From contig DBVY01000024.1 of NCBI GenBank assembly GCA_002308575.1, positions 1 through 18,418 on the forward strand: a stretch of 18,418 nucleotides of DNA, written 5' to 3'. The stretch's first letter is position 1, and each line of letters begins with the position of its first letter. Source of the DNA: Christensenella sp. UBA1252. Lineage in GTDB: Bacteria; Bacillota; Clostridia; Christensenellales; CAG-1252. The notes beneath the pieces were generated by a model. It was not told the origin of the DNA, made no database searches, and was given only the letters and a program-made list of their open reading frames with translations. Below are positions 1 through 8,009 of the stretch, piece after piece. A program made the position numbers and the translations under genes.

Positions 1-22
1 TATCCTGCTGAGCTACTGGCCC
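1..22 (-). tRNA. tRNA, 5' portion only (cut by window edge); isotype not determinable
   Basis: Read on the minus strand this begins GGGCCAG, then T8-A9 and a D-arm start GCTC followed by an AGCAGGATA D-loop, which is the canonical first 22 nt of a tRNA. The anticodon lies outside the window, so the isotype cannot be read. The 5' sequence resembles Bacillota tRNA-Arg genes, but that is only an impression. It follows tRNA-Gly by 21 nt in the same direction, so both are probably one transcript from the promoter at 140-169. Confidence 0.85.
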
Positions 23-43
23 ATATTCTACGCCAAGCACGAA

Positions 44-117
44 TGGAGCGAGTGATGGGAATCGAACCCACACGACCAGCTTGGAAGGCTGGGATTCTAC
101 CGTTGAACTACACCCGC
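44..117 (-). tRNA. tRNA-Gly (anticodon TCC)
   Basis: The minus-strand sequence folds as a full tRNA. The acceptor stem GCGGGTG pairs with CACTCGC (one G-U), the D-arm contains AGTTCAACGGTAGAA, the anticodon stem CCAGC/GCTGG encloses loop CTTCCAA with anticodon TCC, and the T-arm is GTGGGTTCGATTCCCAT. The discriminator is T and the 3' CCA is encoded (44-46). It decodes GGA/GGG glycine codons. It is the first gene of a minus-strand tRNA transcript that continues out of the window. Confidence 0.97.
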
Positions 118-139
118 ATAAACAGTAGCAGCGTTTGTT

Positions 140-169
140 ATAATACAATGCTACCGAAAGAAATGTCAA
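140..169 (-). promoter_or_regulatory. sigma-A type promoter for the tRNA operon
   Basis: Minus strand: TTGACA (164-169), an 18-bp spacer, and TATTAT (140-145, 5 of 6 to consensus). The predicted transcription start is near 133, about 16 nt before the mature 5' end of tRNA-Gly. It lies directly after the yfcE-like stop codon, and no terminator hairpin is visible between that gene and this promoter. Confidence 0.75.
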
Positions 170-175
170 CTATAT

Positions 176-643
176 TCAATTAAAATTTATGATTTCGGCA
201 AAATATTTACCGTGCTCGACGGTGATTTTCGCCGCCGTCGCTCTTCCGCCGTAAGATGCCGAAGCGCTCCCCGGATTTACGAACAAAACGCCGTCGAATT
301 CTTCTATCTCCGCCTTGTGCGTATGTCCGTAAAGCACGATGTTGATTTTCTCTTCTTTTGCCTCTTTCAAAAGCCAAACAAGCCCCGTTTTAACGTGCTG
401 TTCGTGTCCGTGCGTAATTAAGATTCGAACGCCGTCCAAGTCGAGGATCCTTTTCGTCGGCGTGTCGTCCCAAAGGTCGCAATTGCCTCTGACGAAAATA
501 AATTTATCGGGATGCTCGTACTCAAACCCTCTGATTCTGGAAAGACCGTCCCCGAGAAAAACGACGTAGTTACTCGTTTCGAATGCGGCTTCCATTTGTT
601 TATCGCTGTCGCCGTGTAAGTCAGAAAATACCGTGATAATCAT
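176..643 (-). CDS. yfcE: YfcE/MJ0936-type metallophosphoesterase
   Basis: A 155-residue calcineurin-like phosphoesterase of the small YfcE/MJ0936 class, which are metal-dependent cytosolic phosphodiesterases with broad in vitro activity and unclear physiological substrates. All metal-ligand motifs are present in order: D8-x-H10 (SDLHGD), GD at 31-32, GNCD at 53-56, H78 in THGHE, and GHTH at 106-109, followed by the NPGSAS turn near 123. Length fits the family, so it is probably complete. The ATG overlaps the rdgB stop as ATGA (640-643) and has no clear Shine-Dalgarno, so translation is probably coupled to rdgB. It is the last gene of the ABC-rdgB-yfcE operon. The rdgB-yfcE pairing is common in Bacillota. 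The family call is firm, but the substrate is unknown. Confidence 0.92.
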   Translation of the reverse strand: MIITVFSDLHGDSDKQMEAAFETSNYVVFLGDGLSRIRGFEYEHPDKFIFVRGNCDLWDDTPTKRILDLDGVRILITHGHEQHVKTGLVWLLKEAKEEKINIVLYGHTHKAEIEEFDGVLFVNPGSASASYGGRATAAKITVEHGKYFAEIINFN

Positions 644-1212
644 AGTTTTGTCAGCAAATTCTCCAATGCGCGCGCCCGATGGCTCACGCCGTTCTTTTCT
701 TCTTCCGTTGCTTCTCCGAACGTTTTTTTCAGTTCGTAAGAGTAAAACAAGGGATCGTAACCGAAGCCGCTTTTCCCCTTTTTCTCTTCCAAGATCGCGC
801 CCTCAACGCTTCCCTCGCCGACGACGTAAGTTCCGTTCGGATACAATAAAACGACGGTCGCGATGAATTTAGCGTTTCTGTCTTCCTTTCCCGCAAGTTT
901 TTTTAAAAGCAGTTCGTTATTCTGATCGTCCGTGGCGTGTTCGCCGGCATAACGCGCGGAGAAAACGCCGGGCGCGCCGCAGAGAACGTCCACGGCAAGA
1001 CCGCTGTCATCCGCAAGCACGGCTTTATCCGTAAACGCGGCGACCGAACGCGCTTTGATCAAAGCGTTCCCGAGAAAATCGGACGCCGTTTCTTCCGCAT
1101 CCGAATGGATCCCGAGATCGGAAAGAGAATAGATCGCTTCGAATTTTCCTTGTAAGATCTCTCGAATTTCGCGGACTTTATTCTTGTTGTTGCTTGCGAT
1201 AACGAGTTCCAT
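640..1212 (-). CDS. rdgB: XTP/dITP pyrophosphatase (RdgB/HAM1 family)
   Basis: A house-cleaning enzyme that hydrolyses non-canonical purine nucleoside triphosphates (dITP, XTP, ITP) to the monophosphate and pyrophosphate, keeping them out of DNA and RNA. The 190-residue protein is full length and shows the family landmarks: SNNKNK at 7-12 (phosphate binding), the EET segment near 40-42, ADDSGL at 67-72 with D69 as the expected catalytic acid, FGYDPLF at 150-156 (base recognition), and SHRARAL from 177. It starts 12 nt after the ABC transporter stop. I see no good Shine-Dalgarno before its ATG, so expression may depend on translation of the upstream gene. Its own stop overlaps the start of the phosphodiesterase gene. 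Confidence 0.95.
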   Translation of the reverse strand: MELVIASNNKNKVREIREILQGKFEAIYSLSDLGIHSDAEETASDFLGNALIKARSVAAFTDKAVLADDSGLAVDVLCGAPGVFSARYAGEHATDDQNNELLLKKLAGKEDRNAKFIATVVLLYPNGTYVVGEGSVEGAILEEKKGKSGFGYDPLFYSYELKKTFGEATEEEKNGVSHRARALENLLTKL

Positions 1213-1224
1213 ATTTTGCGAGCG

Positions 1225-3840
1225 CTATTCCGTCCGGAGCGCGACGACGGGATCTTTTTTCGCGGCGATCTTTGAAGGAATGAAGCCTGCGACGAAAGAC
1301 AGGAACATACTGATTGCGATCAAAATCAACGCGCCGAAAAGCGGGAGCGCCGCGATCCCTTTCAACCCCGTAAATACCGAAATAATGATATTGATCGGAA
1401 TATTCAACAGAATCGTAACGAGAATACCGAACGTTCCGGACATAAACCCGATCGAAAGGGTTTCCGCATTGAAAAGACGCGTGATATCGTGTTTGCTTGC
1501 GCCGATCGAACGCAACACGCCGATTTCCTTCGTCCTCTCCAAAACCGAAATATACGTAATGATCCCGATCATGATCGACGAAACGATAAGCGAAATGGAA
1601 ACGAAGGCGATCAAAACGTACGAAACCGTTTTTATGATCGAACTGACCGATCCCATCAAACTTGCGACGATATCGTTATATTTGATTTGTTTATCTTGAT
1701 CGACGGAGCCGTTGTACTCTTTGATCATTGCCGCGACTTTTTCTTTTTGATCGAAGCCTTTTGCGTAAATATAGATTGCGGATGGCGTGTCGAGGTCGAC
1801 CGCACCGAGCGTTAACAGATTGGATTCGGCACTTTCTCCTTCCGCAAAAGCTTCTCCCGTAAACACGTTCGTTTCGGGATTCTGCTTTTGATCGAGAACG
1901 ATTTGCGCTTTCGAAGTCTTCTCGATCACGTACTCCGTCAAATCCTTGTTATACGCGATAACACCGCTTATGATCGAGGATGTAACCGTTTCTTTCGGAC
2001 GAACGATACCGGCGATCTTTAACGTAATCGCATGATCGAGGACGTTTCGCATATACGAAGTATCCGATTCTTTATTGACCCAAGATCCGCCGTCTTTCTT
2101 ATATTTTTCAGCGCCGAGCACGACCTTGTACGTCGTTCCGATCAAATCCTCGAAATCATAGACCGAAGAAGTGACCTGCTCTTTCATCGCATTCGAAAGC
2201 ACTTGCTTAATGTCTTTAAGACCGATCGCGCAAAGGAGATAGTCGCTGATGCGGTTATATTTATCGACGGTCAAAACGACTTCGAAAACCTCTCCGTCCG
2301 ATTCTTCGTGCGCTTTGGGGAACGATCCCTCCAAGACGTCGTACTGCTCGGCAAGCAATTCCGAATTATCGACGAGCTCTTCCCAAATCGAGATCTCGTT
2401 CATCATCGCCTTCATATATTCGGACATCAAGGAGCTGTTATCGCCGCCGAACGCGCCTTGCATTTCGAGCGGGATTTCATAGGGATACAGTTGATCGTTT
2501 TTATAATCAGTGTAGTTGCTTTTGTAAATGCAAAAATTCGTATTGTAGACATACTTAATCGCATTTGTTACCAAATCGAAACGCGAACGATTCGTTTCGA
2601 TCCACGCTTTAAACGATTTCAAATCGTTTACGTTTACGGCGCCCGTCAAACCTTGTAACAATTTCGCCAAAACGTCGTTAGAATAGACTGTTTTTTCTTC
2701 GGGGTAAGGCGTCCGTTTCGTGTCTTCTCGGCTCATAATCTCGGCAAAAGCGTCCGTTGAATAGGATGTTTCCGTGATCATAATCGGATAACTCGAAAGC
2801 GTATCCCTTTCCAATCGATTGATGTAATTCTGGAATCCGTTCGAAAGAGAAAGGATCAACGCAATGCCGATGATTCCGATACTGCCCGCAAACGACGTCA
2901 GGAACGTTCTTCCTTTTTTCGTAAACAAATTGCGAAGAGAAAGGGAAAATGCGGTAACGAATGTCATACTCGGTTTTTTCTCTCCGCGCGCGCGTTTCCG
3001 GTCTGCTTTTTGATCGGATTCGCTCGTTTCGATTTTTTCTTCCGCTGTGATCGATTCGGGTACTTGTCCCGCTTCCGCCGCCTCCTCTTTGGCCGAATCC
3101 TCGGTCGTTTCAACCGACGGCGCGGCACCCGTTTCTTCGGGAAGGGAACCTTGCTCGGAAGGATCAAAAGGCAGGCTGTCCGAGATCACTTCGCCATCCT
3201 TCAAACGAATGATACGGGAAGAATAAAGCTCCGCAAGCTCGGGATTGTGCGTAACCATAACGACAAGCTTATCATTCGCAACTTCCTTCAAAAGCTCCAT
3301 GATCTGAACGCTCGTTTCGGTATCGAGCGCGCCCGTCGGCTCATCCGCGAGGATGATATCGGGGTTATTGACAAGCGCTCTTGCGATCGCAACGCGTTGC
3401 ATTTGACCACCCGAAAGCTGGTTCGGACGTTTGTTCAATTGGTCGCCCAAACCGACTTTTTCAAGCGCTTTTTGGGCAAGCTCCTTCCTTTCCGCTCTTT
3501 TAACACCGGACAGAGTCAACGCAAGTTCGACGTTTCCGAGAACGGTTTGATGCGGAATCAGATTATAAGATTGAAAAACGAAGCCGATCGAATGGTTTCT
3601 GTAATTATCCCAATCGCGGTCTTTATACTCTTTCGTCGAAACGCCGTTGATCACGAGATCACCGCTCGTGTAATGATCCAAGCCGCCGATTATATTGAGG
3701 AGAGTGGTTTTTCCACATCCGGAATGACCGAGAATCGAAACGAATTCGCTCTCACGAAACGCCATGCTCACGCCTTTCAAAGCGTGGACTACGGTATCGC
3801 CGGACGTGTAATTCTTAACAATATCGATGAGTTGAAGCAT
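1225..3840 (-). CDS. MacB-like ABC transporter, ATPase and FtsX-type permease fused in one chain
   Basis: An 871-residue fusion that probably works as a homodimeric mechanotransmission (MacB/FtsX-type) exporter or envelope stress transporter. The N-terminal ATPase has Walker A GHSGCGKTT at 38-46, the Q-loop Q90, signature QLSGGQ at 141-146, Walker B IILADEP ending near 168, and the switch H198. An acidic, low-complexity linker spans about 220-290. The permease half has a first helix near 310-335, a large extracytoplasmic domain of roughly 385 residues, then three helices with the typical FtsX motif (SVLERTKEIGVLRSIGAS) and a short cytosolic tail. I chose the inner ATG at 3840 because GGGGGAG lies just upstream and MLQL is the usual family start; an in-frame ATG at 3852 has no ribosome binding site. 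The substrate is unknown. It is first in an operon with rdgB and yfcE. Confidence 0.93.
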   Translation of the reverse strand: MLQLIDIVKNYTSGDTVVHALKGVSMAFRESEFVSILGHSGCGKTTLLNIIGGLDHYTSGDLVINGVSTKEYKDRDWDNYRNHSIGFVFQSYNLIPHQTVLGNVELALTLSGVKRAERKELAQKALEKVGLGDQLNKRPNQLSGGQMQRVAIARALVNNPDIILADEPTGALDTETSVQIMELLKEVANDKLVVMVTHNPELAELYSSRIIRLKDGEVISDSLPFDPSEQGSLPEETGAAPSVETTEDSAKEEAAEAGQVPESITAEEKIETSESDQKADRKRARGEKKPSMTFVTAFSLSLRNLFTKKGRTFLTSFAGSIGIIGIALILSLSNGFQNYINRLERDTLSSYPIMITETSYSTDAFAEIMSREDTKRTPYPEEKTVYSNDVLAKLLQGLTGAVNVNDLKSFKAWIETNRSRFDLVTNAIKYVYNTNFCIYKSNYTDYKNDQLYPYEIPLEMQGAFGGDNSSLMSEYMKAMMNEISIWEELVDNSELLAEQYDVLEGSFPKAHEESDGEVFEVVLTVDKYNRISDYLLCAIGLKDIKQVLSNAMKEQVTSSVYDFEDLIGTTYKVVLGAEKYKKDGGSWVNKESDTSYMRNVLDHAITLKIAGIVRPKETVTSSIISGVIAYNKDLTEYVIEKTSKAQIVLDQKQNPETNVFTGEAFAEGESAESNLLTLGAVDLDTPSAIYIYAKGFDQKEKVAAMIKEYNGSVDQDKQIKYNDIVASLMGSVSSIIKTVSYVLIAFVSISLIVSSIMIGIITYISVLERTKEIGVLRSIGASKHDITRLFNAETLSIGFMSGTFGILVTILLNIPINIIISVFTGLKGIAALPLFGALILIAISMFLSFVAGFIPSKIAAKKDPVVALRTE

Positions 3841-3869
3841 ACTCTCCCCCATTATCCGTTATTAAATTT

Positions 3870-3898
3870 AATATAACAATATTAAAACGATATGTCAA
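3870..3898 (-). promoter_or_regulatory. Strong promoter of the ABC-rdgB-yfcE operon
   Basis: Minus strand: a perfect TTGACA (3893-3898), a 17-bp spacer, and an extended -10 TGTTATATT (TATATT at 3870-3875, TG at 3877-3878). The predicted start is near 3863, giving a leader of about 22 nt before the ATG at 3840. The flanking sequence is very A/T rich. Confidence 0.85.
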
Positions 3899-3955
3899 AC
3901 GATATCGCGTCGTTACGACCACTCCATTTTACTCTCATTTTTTTGAACAACGGGT

Positions 3956-3986
3956 AAAAAAAGGATGGTAAGCGAACTTGCCACCC
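3956..3986 (-). terminator. Intrinsic terminator after the aminotransferase operon
   Basis: Read on the minus strand, GGGTGGCAAG and CTTACCATCC pair over ten positions, with one G-U and one C-A mismatch, around a TTCG tetraloop. Seven T residues follow (3956-3962). It lies about 30 nt after the aminotransferase stop and before the ABC promoter, so it separates two co-directional minus-strand operons. Confidence 0.85.
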
Positions 3987-4018
3987 TCTTCCGTTTTTAC
4001 TTTTTCCTTCTTGCGAAC

Positions 4019-5290
4019 CTATTTCGCAAGCTGTTCGAGAACCGCGATTTTAATGACCGTCATCAAAACATCCGTCGCTTTCGAAAGATCCTCGCAGGAA
4101 GGATACGTCGGCGCGATACGGAGATAGGAATCGGAATCGTCGATATGCAAGGGATGCGATGCGCCCGCGGGCGTGATCGTCAACCCCGCCTTTTTGCAAA
4201 GCGACCAAATACGTTTCGCCGTTCCGTTCGGACATTTCAAGCAAATAAAGTAGCCGCCCTTCGGCGCGTTCCAGTTCACGAGATCGCTGTCGCCGAAGTT
4301 CTTTTCGAGCGCACCGAGAACGATCTCGAATTTAGGACGAATCTTTTCGGCTTGAGCGCGCATGATGCTCTTGATCTTGTCGACCGACTCCAAATAAAGA
4401 TAATGGGCGTACTGCCAAATCTTATTGAATCCTATGGTTTTCCACCCCATTTTTTCTTTGATCGAAGCAATATTCTTCGGAGAAGCGATCACGACCGCAA
4501 CGCCGCCGCCGGCAAACGTGATTTTCGACGTGGACGAGAACATATAGATCCTGTCTTCCGTTCCCGCTTCTCTCGCGATATCAAAGATATTAACGAGCTC
4601 GGGCGCGTCGTCCGACAACGTATGAACGAAATAGGAATTATCGTAATAAATGCGGAAATCCGAAGCCGCAACTTTCATTTTCGCGAGACGGCTCACAACC
4701 TCGGCGCTGTAAACGGCGCCGCTCGGGTTGCTGAAACGGGGAACGCACCAAATCCCTTTGATCATCGGATCGGAAGAAACGAGATCTTCGACGACGTCCA
4801 TATCGGGGCCGAATTCGTTCATCGGGACAGAGATCATTTCGATCCCGAGCTTTTCGCAAATATTGAAATGGCGATCGTAACCGGGAACGGGACAAATAAA
4901 CTTGACCTTCTTCTCAAGCTTGCACCAAGGAGTGGCGGAAAGAACACCCGTCAGCATCGAATCGGAAATCATATCGTACATCAAATTCAAGCTGCTGTTT
5001 CCGCCCACGTAAACGTATTCGGAAGGAACTCCGAACAGTTCGCCGAAAAGCTGTTTCAACTCGGGAATGCCGTCAGAAAGACCGTAATTTCTGTAATCGG
5101 GACCTTTCGGGAATTTCGTGTTTTCCGAAAGAACGGACAAAAGGGGCATAGAAAGATCAAGCTGCTCGGCGGCGGGTTTTCCCCTCGACATATCAAGGCT
5201 CAACTTTTCTTTCAAAATAACGTCGTAGCGCTTTTTTTCAACCGTCAGTTCGTGCTTAATCTCTTCATTAGAAAGGGCTTCGTATTTCAT
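4019..5290 (-). CDS. Class I PLP aminotransferase, subgroup Ic aspartate aminotransferase type
   Basis: A 423-residue aminotransferase resembling the bacterial subgroup-Ic aspartate aminotransferases (the Pfam Aminotran_MocR group; aminotransferase domain only, no GntR domain). The subgroup signature DMSRGKPAAEQLDLS is at 33-47. Further landmarks are NPSG at 188-191, the cofactor-contacting YYDN with D217, and the PLP lysine K256 in SSTSKIT. A C-terminal YLRIAP segment fits the substrate carboxylate arginine. The likely reaction is aspartate plus 2-oxoglutarate to oxaloacetate plus glutamate in amino acid metabolism; exact substrate range is inferred. AGGAGG-type sequence (CGGAGG) five to six nt upstream supports the ATG. 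It is the last gene of the DUF512-der operon, 12 nt after der, and is followed by a terminator. Confidence 0.88.
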   Translation of the reverse strand: MKYEALSNEEIKHELTVEKKRYDVILKEKLSLDMSRGKPAAEQLDLSMPLLSVLSENTKFPKGPDYRNYGLSDGIPELKQLFGELFGVPSEYVYVGGNSSLNLMYDMISDSMLTGVLSATPWCKLEKKVKFICPVPGYDRHFNICEKLGIEMISVPMNEFGPDMDVVEDLVSSDPMIKGIWCVPRFSNPSGAVYSAEVVSRLAKMKVAASDFRIYYDNSYFVHTLSDDAPELVNIFDIAREAGTEDRIYMFSSTSKITFAGGGVAVVIASPKNIASIKEKMGWKTIGFNKIWQYAHYLYLESVDKIKSIMRAQAEKIRPKFEIVLGALEKNFGDSDLVNWNAPKGGYFICLKCPNGTAKRIWSLCKKAGLTITPAGASHPLHIDDSDSYLRIAPTYPSCEDLSKATDVLMTVIKIAVLEQLAK

Positions 5291-5302
5291 ACTTTCCTCC
5301 GT

Positions 5303-6625
5303 TTAACCATTATACTCTTCTTCATCCGCTTTGTCACGCACAATTAGCCGAATCGGGGTACCCGAAAAATCAAACGATTCACGGATCCCGTTTTCAAGAT
5401 ATCTTAAATAAGAAAAATGCATCAAGGTCGCATCGTTGACTTTGATCACAAAAGTCGGGGGACATACGGACGCTTGGGTTGCGAAATAAACCTTCAAACG
5501 GCGACCGTTTTTGGTCGGAGGCTCATTCATTGCAACGAGATTCAAGATCACGTCGTTTACCGTTCCGGTCGGGATCCTGTTTCTCGAACGGGCACAGACG
5601 GCGGTCGCTTCATCTAAAAGTTTATCCACCCTCTTCCCCGTTAATGCGGAAACGTAAGTAGGCACGAAGTAGTCCATAAACTTCAACTTTTCTTTTAAGT
5701 CTTTATTGAATTTTTCTACGGTGTGGGTATCTTTTTCGATCTTATCCCACTTATTCATAACGATAATGCTGGCTTTTCCTTCTTCGTGGACCTTTCCTGC
5801 GATTTTAACGTCCTGCTCGGTCAAACCTTCTTCGGCGTCGACGACGATAAAAACGACGTCCGCCCTTTTGATCGCGCCGAACGCACGCAAAACGCTGTAA
5901 TATTCGACGTCTTCGTCCACGCTTCTTTTACGGCGAATCCCGGCGGTATCGATGAGCACGAACGGTTCTCCCTTATGTTCGAACGGCGTGTCGATCGCGT
6001 CGCGCGTAGTACCGGCAACATCGCTGACGATCGTGCGCTTTGTTCCGAGGATCTTATTGACGAGCGAGCTTTTTCCCGCGTTCGGTTTTCCGACGACGGC
6101 GATCTTAATCGCGGAATTATCTTCTTCTTCGTCCACTTTTTTAAGGTGCTTGCAGGCTTCCTCCAAAATGTCGCCGATCCCGATATTATGCTCTGCGGAA
6201 AGGACAAACGGATCTCCGAGCCCGAGCTCGTAAAACTCATACGCGGTTTCGAACGGATTATCCAATTTATTGACGGCGAGGATCACGGGTTTGCGAGAGG
6301 AGCGAAGCATATCGGCGATCGCGTAATCGTCGGGGAGTAAGCCGCCCTTTCCGTCCACGACGAAAACGATGGCGTCCGCGATTTCGATCGCGGTTTCGGC
6401 TTGCGCGCGGATATGATTCCACATTTGGTCTTCGCTTTTATACTCGATACCGCCCGTATCGATCACGGTAAAGTGATAGCCGCACCATGAAGCGTCCGCG
6501 TAAATGCGGTCGCGCGTTACGCCCGGCGTGTTATGCGAAATGCTGATCCTCTTTCCGACGATTTTATTGAAAAGCGTCGATTTTCCGACGTTCGGTCTTC
6601 CGACGATCGCAAGTAACGGTTTCAT
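5303..6625 (-). CDS. der: Ribosome biogenesis GTPase Der (EngA)
   Basis: Der is an essential tandem GTPase that helps mature the 50S ribosomal subunit. The 440-residue protein shows both G domains. The first has GRPNVGKST at 9-17, DTGG at 56-59 and NKLD at 119-122. The second has GKPNAGKSS at 179-187, DTAG at 226-229 and NKWD at 291-294. A C-terminal KH-like domain spans about 350-440. Length is normal. Its ATG overlaps the stop of the DUF512 gene as ATGA (6622-6625), suggesting translational coupling, and the aminotransferase follows after 12 nt. The DUF512-der order is well known in Clostridia. Confidence 0.97.
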   Translation of the reverse strand: MKPLLAIVGRPNVGKSTLFNKIVGKRISISHNTPGVTRDRIYADASWCGYHFTVIDTGGIEYKSEDQMWNHIRAQAETAIEIADAIVFVVDGKGGLLPDDYAIADMLRSSRKPVILAVNKLDNPFETAYEFYELGLGDPFVLSAEHNIGIGDILEEACKHLKKVDEEEDNSAIKIAVVGKPNAGKSSLVNKILGTKRTIVSDVAGTTRDAIDTPFEHKGEPFVLIDTAGIRRKRSVDEDVEYYSVLRAFGAIKRADVVFIVVDAEEGLTEQDVKIAGKVHEEGKASIIVMNKWDKIEKDTHTVEKFNKDLKEKLKFMDYFVPTYVSALTGKRVDKLLDEATAVCARSRNRIPTGTVNDVILNLVAMNEPPTKNGRRLKVYFATQASVCPPTFVIKVNDATLMHFSYLRYLENGIRESFDFSGTPIRLIVRDKADEEEYNG

Positions 6626-7917
6626 CTTTTCCTACCACCTAATATCTTTATAAAGCCATCGCCGCCTTCCGCAACGTGCGCCTTTACTTTCAATCTTTTT
6701 TCCAATTCGCAAAGGGTAATCTCATCCAAAAACACGCCGCTGAATTCGCGAAGCATCGTTTTAGGAATAATGATGTCTTTTTTGAGTTTGCCTTCGTACT
6801 GCTTGATGATGTCGCCGCCCGTCACAAGGCCGGACACCGTAACCGATTCGCCGAAAAAGTCGTTTCGGACCGGACACACATCGATTTTAACGGGATACTT
6901 TTTTTCCAGTTCGCGACAATATTTTTCGAGGAAGGGAGCGAACGAAACGCCCGTGATCGCGGAAAACGCCCCTTTCGGCGTCGTTCCGAGCGAAAGTTCG
7001 TAATCCGCCGCGTTAAAGAAATCCGCAACGAGCCCGACTCCGTTTTCGATTTGATCAAAATCTCCGTAATACTCGTACGGCGGCAAATCCAATCCGCCGA
7101 TGATATACATTTCGTCCGAACAAAAGCAAAACGGCGCGCCGTTCTTCTCGATCATTTTCGCATTGAATTCTTCCACAGACGCAACCGTTCTGCGCGCGTT
7201 TTCGGCAGAGATCGGCGTCAAAACAGGCAATCCTTCCCGATGCTTGGTCAGTCCGACGGGCACGACGGCGCACGTCTTGACCTGCGGATACAGTTTCGCA
7301 AGTTCGGAAAGGGTTTTCATCAATTCTTCGCCGTCGTTGATTCCTTCCATCATAACGATCTGCGTATGCATCACGATCCCCGCCGCGGCAAGTTCTTCCA
7401 AAACGGAAAAGAGTTCCGCGCTCTTCGGATTTCGACAGATCTTCTTTTTCAGCTCTTTCGTAAAGCAATGGACGGAAATATATAAAGGCGACAATGAAAG
7501 CCTCTTGATGCGATCGAGCTCTTCGCGCGAAAGGTTACTTAACGTAACGTAACTCCCCATCTCGAAGCTCATTCGATAATCGTCGTCTTTTACGTACAGC
7601 GTTTTGCGCATCCCTTTCGGAAGCTGACGAACGAAACAAAACATACAATCGTTTTGACAGGGAATGATATAATTCGATTCGGACATCTCGATCCCGATCG
7701 GCTCAAACGGATCTTTCTCGATCGTAAGCGTTTGCTCTTGCCCATCCCGAAGCAAAGTCAAGGAAACGGACGGTTCCTCTTCGAAAAACAAGAGATCGGT
7801 TTCGTCCACATACGGATAACCGCCGACCGTAAGGATCTCGTCCCCCTTTTTTACGCCTGCCTTTCTCGCGGGAGAAAAGAGCGCGACTTTTTTTACGATA
7901 CGCGAATCGTGATTCAT
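6622..7917 (-). CDS. DUF512 family PDZ/radical-SAM-like protein
   Basis: A cytosolic protein of about 431 residues with an N-terminal PDZ-like domain (about 1-60), a cysteine motif C87-x3-C91-x2-C94 followed by FVRQLPKGMR, and the long DUF512 region to the C terminus. The cysteine spacing is that of radical-SAM [4Fe-4S] enzymes, so a radical-SAM-type role is likely, but the reaction is not established. The family is typically found beside der in Clostridia, as here. I chose the ATG at 7917 (MNHDS). The in-frame ATG at 7932 lies inside the predicted promoter, upstream of the predicted transcription start, and would add only MIILI. Neither ATG has a Shine-Dalgarno, so the mRNA may be leaderless. 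Its stop overlaps the der start. Confidence 0.9.
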   Translation of the reverse strand: MNHDSRIVKKVALFSPARKAGVKKGDEILTVGGYPYVDETDLLFFEEEPSVSLTLLRDGQEQTLTIEKDPFEPIGIEMSESNYIIPCQNDCMFCFVRQLPKGMRKTLYVKDDDYRMSFEMGSYVTLSNLSREELDRIKRLSLSPLYISVHCFTKELKKKICRNPKSAELFSVLEELAAAGIVMHTQIVMMEGINDGEELMKTLSELAKLYPQVKTCAVVPVGLTKHREGLPVLTPISAENARRTVASVEEFNAKMIEKNGAPFCFCSDEMYIIGGLDLPPYEYYGDFDQIENGVGLVADFFNAADYELSLGTTPKGAFSAITGVSFAPFLEKYCRELEKKYPVKIDVCPVRNDFFGESVTVSGLVTGGDIIKQYEGKLKKDIIIPKTMLREFSGVFLDEITLCELEKRLKVKAHVAEGGDGFIKILGGRKR

Positions 7918-7924
7918 AATTAGA

Positions 7925-7954
7925 ATTATCATTCATTTTATATATAAATGTCAA
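7925..7954 (-). promoter_or_regulatory. Promoter of the DUF512-der-aminotransferase operon, placed for a leaderless mRNA
   Basis: Minus strand: a perfect TTGACA (7949-7954), an 18-bp spacer rich in A/T, and GATAAT (7925-7930, 5 of 6). The predicted transcription start is at about 7917-7918, which is the A of the ATG chosen for the DUF512 gene or the base before it. An alternative -10 (TATAAA, 7937-7942) has no good -35 partner and would still leave only a 13-nt leader without a ribosome binding site. Confidence 0.7.
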
Positions 7955-8009
7955 ATGATTCGAACGCATACTTCGCCGATATCGAAGCAAACTACAAATG
8001 GGAGAAAGT

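Noticed and set aside
3010..3876. A 288-codon plus-strand frame opposite the ABC ATPase domain
   Set aside because: The opposite strand encodes all ABC motifs in order, and the frame crosses the ABC promoter region. It is a shadow.
3965..5347. A 460-codon plus-strand frame across the aminotransferase gene
   Set aside because: Antisense to a well-supported gene, with compositionally odd protein rich in R, F and N, and it runs through the terminator and an operon junction.
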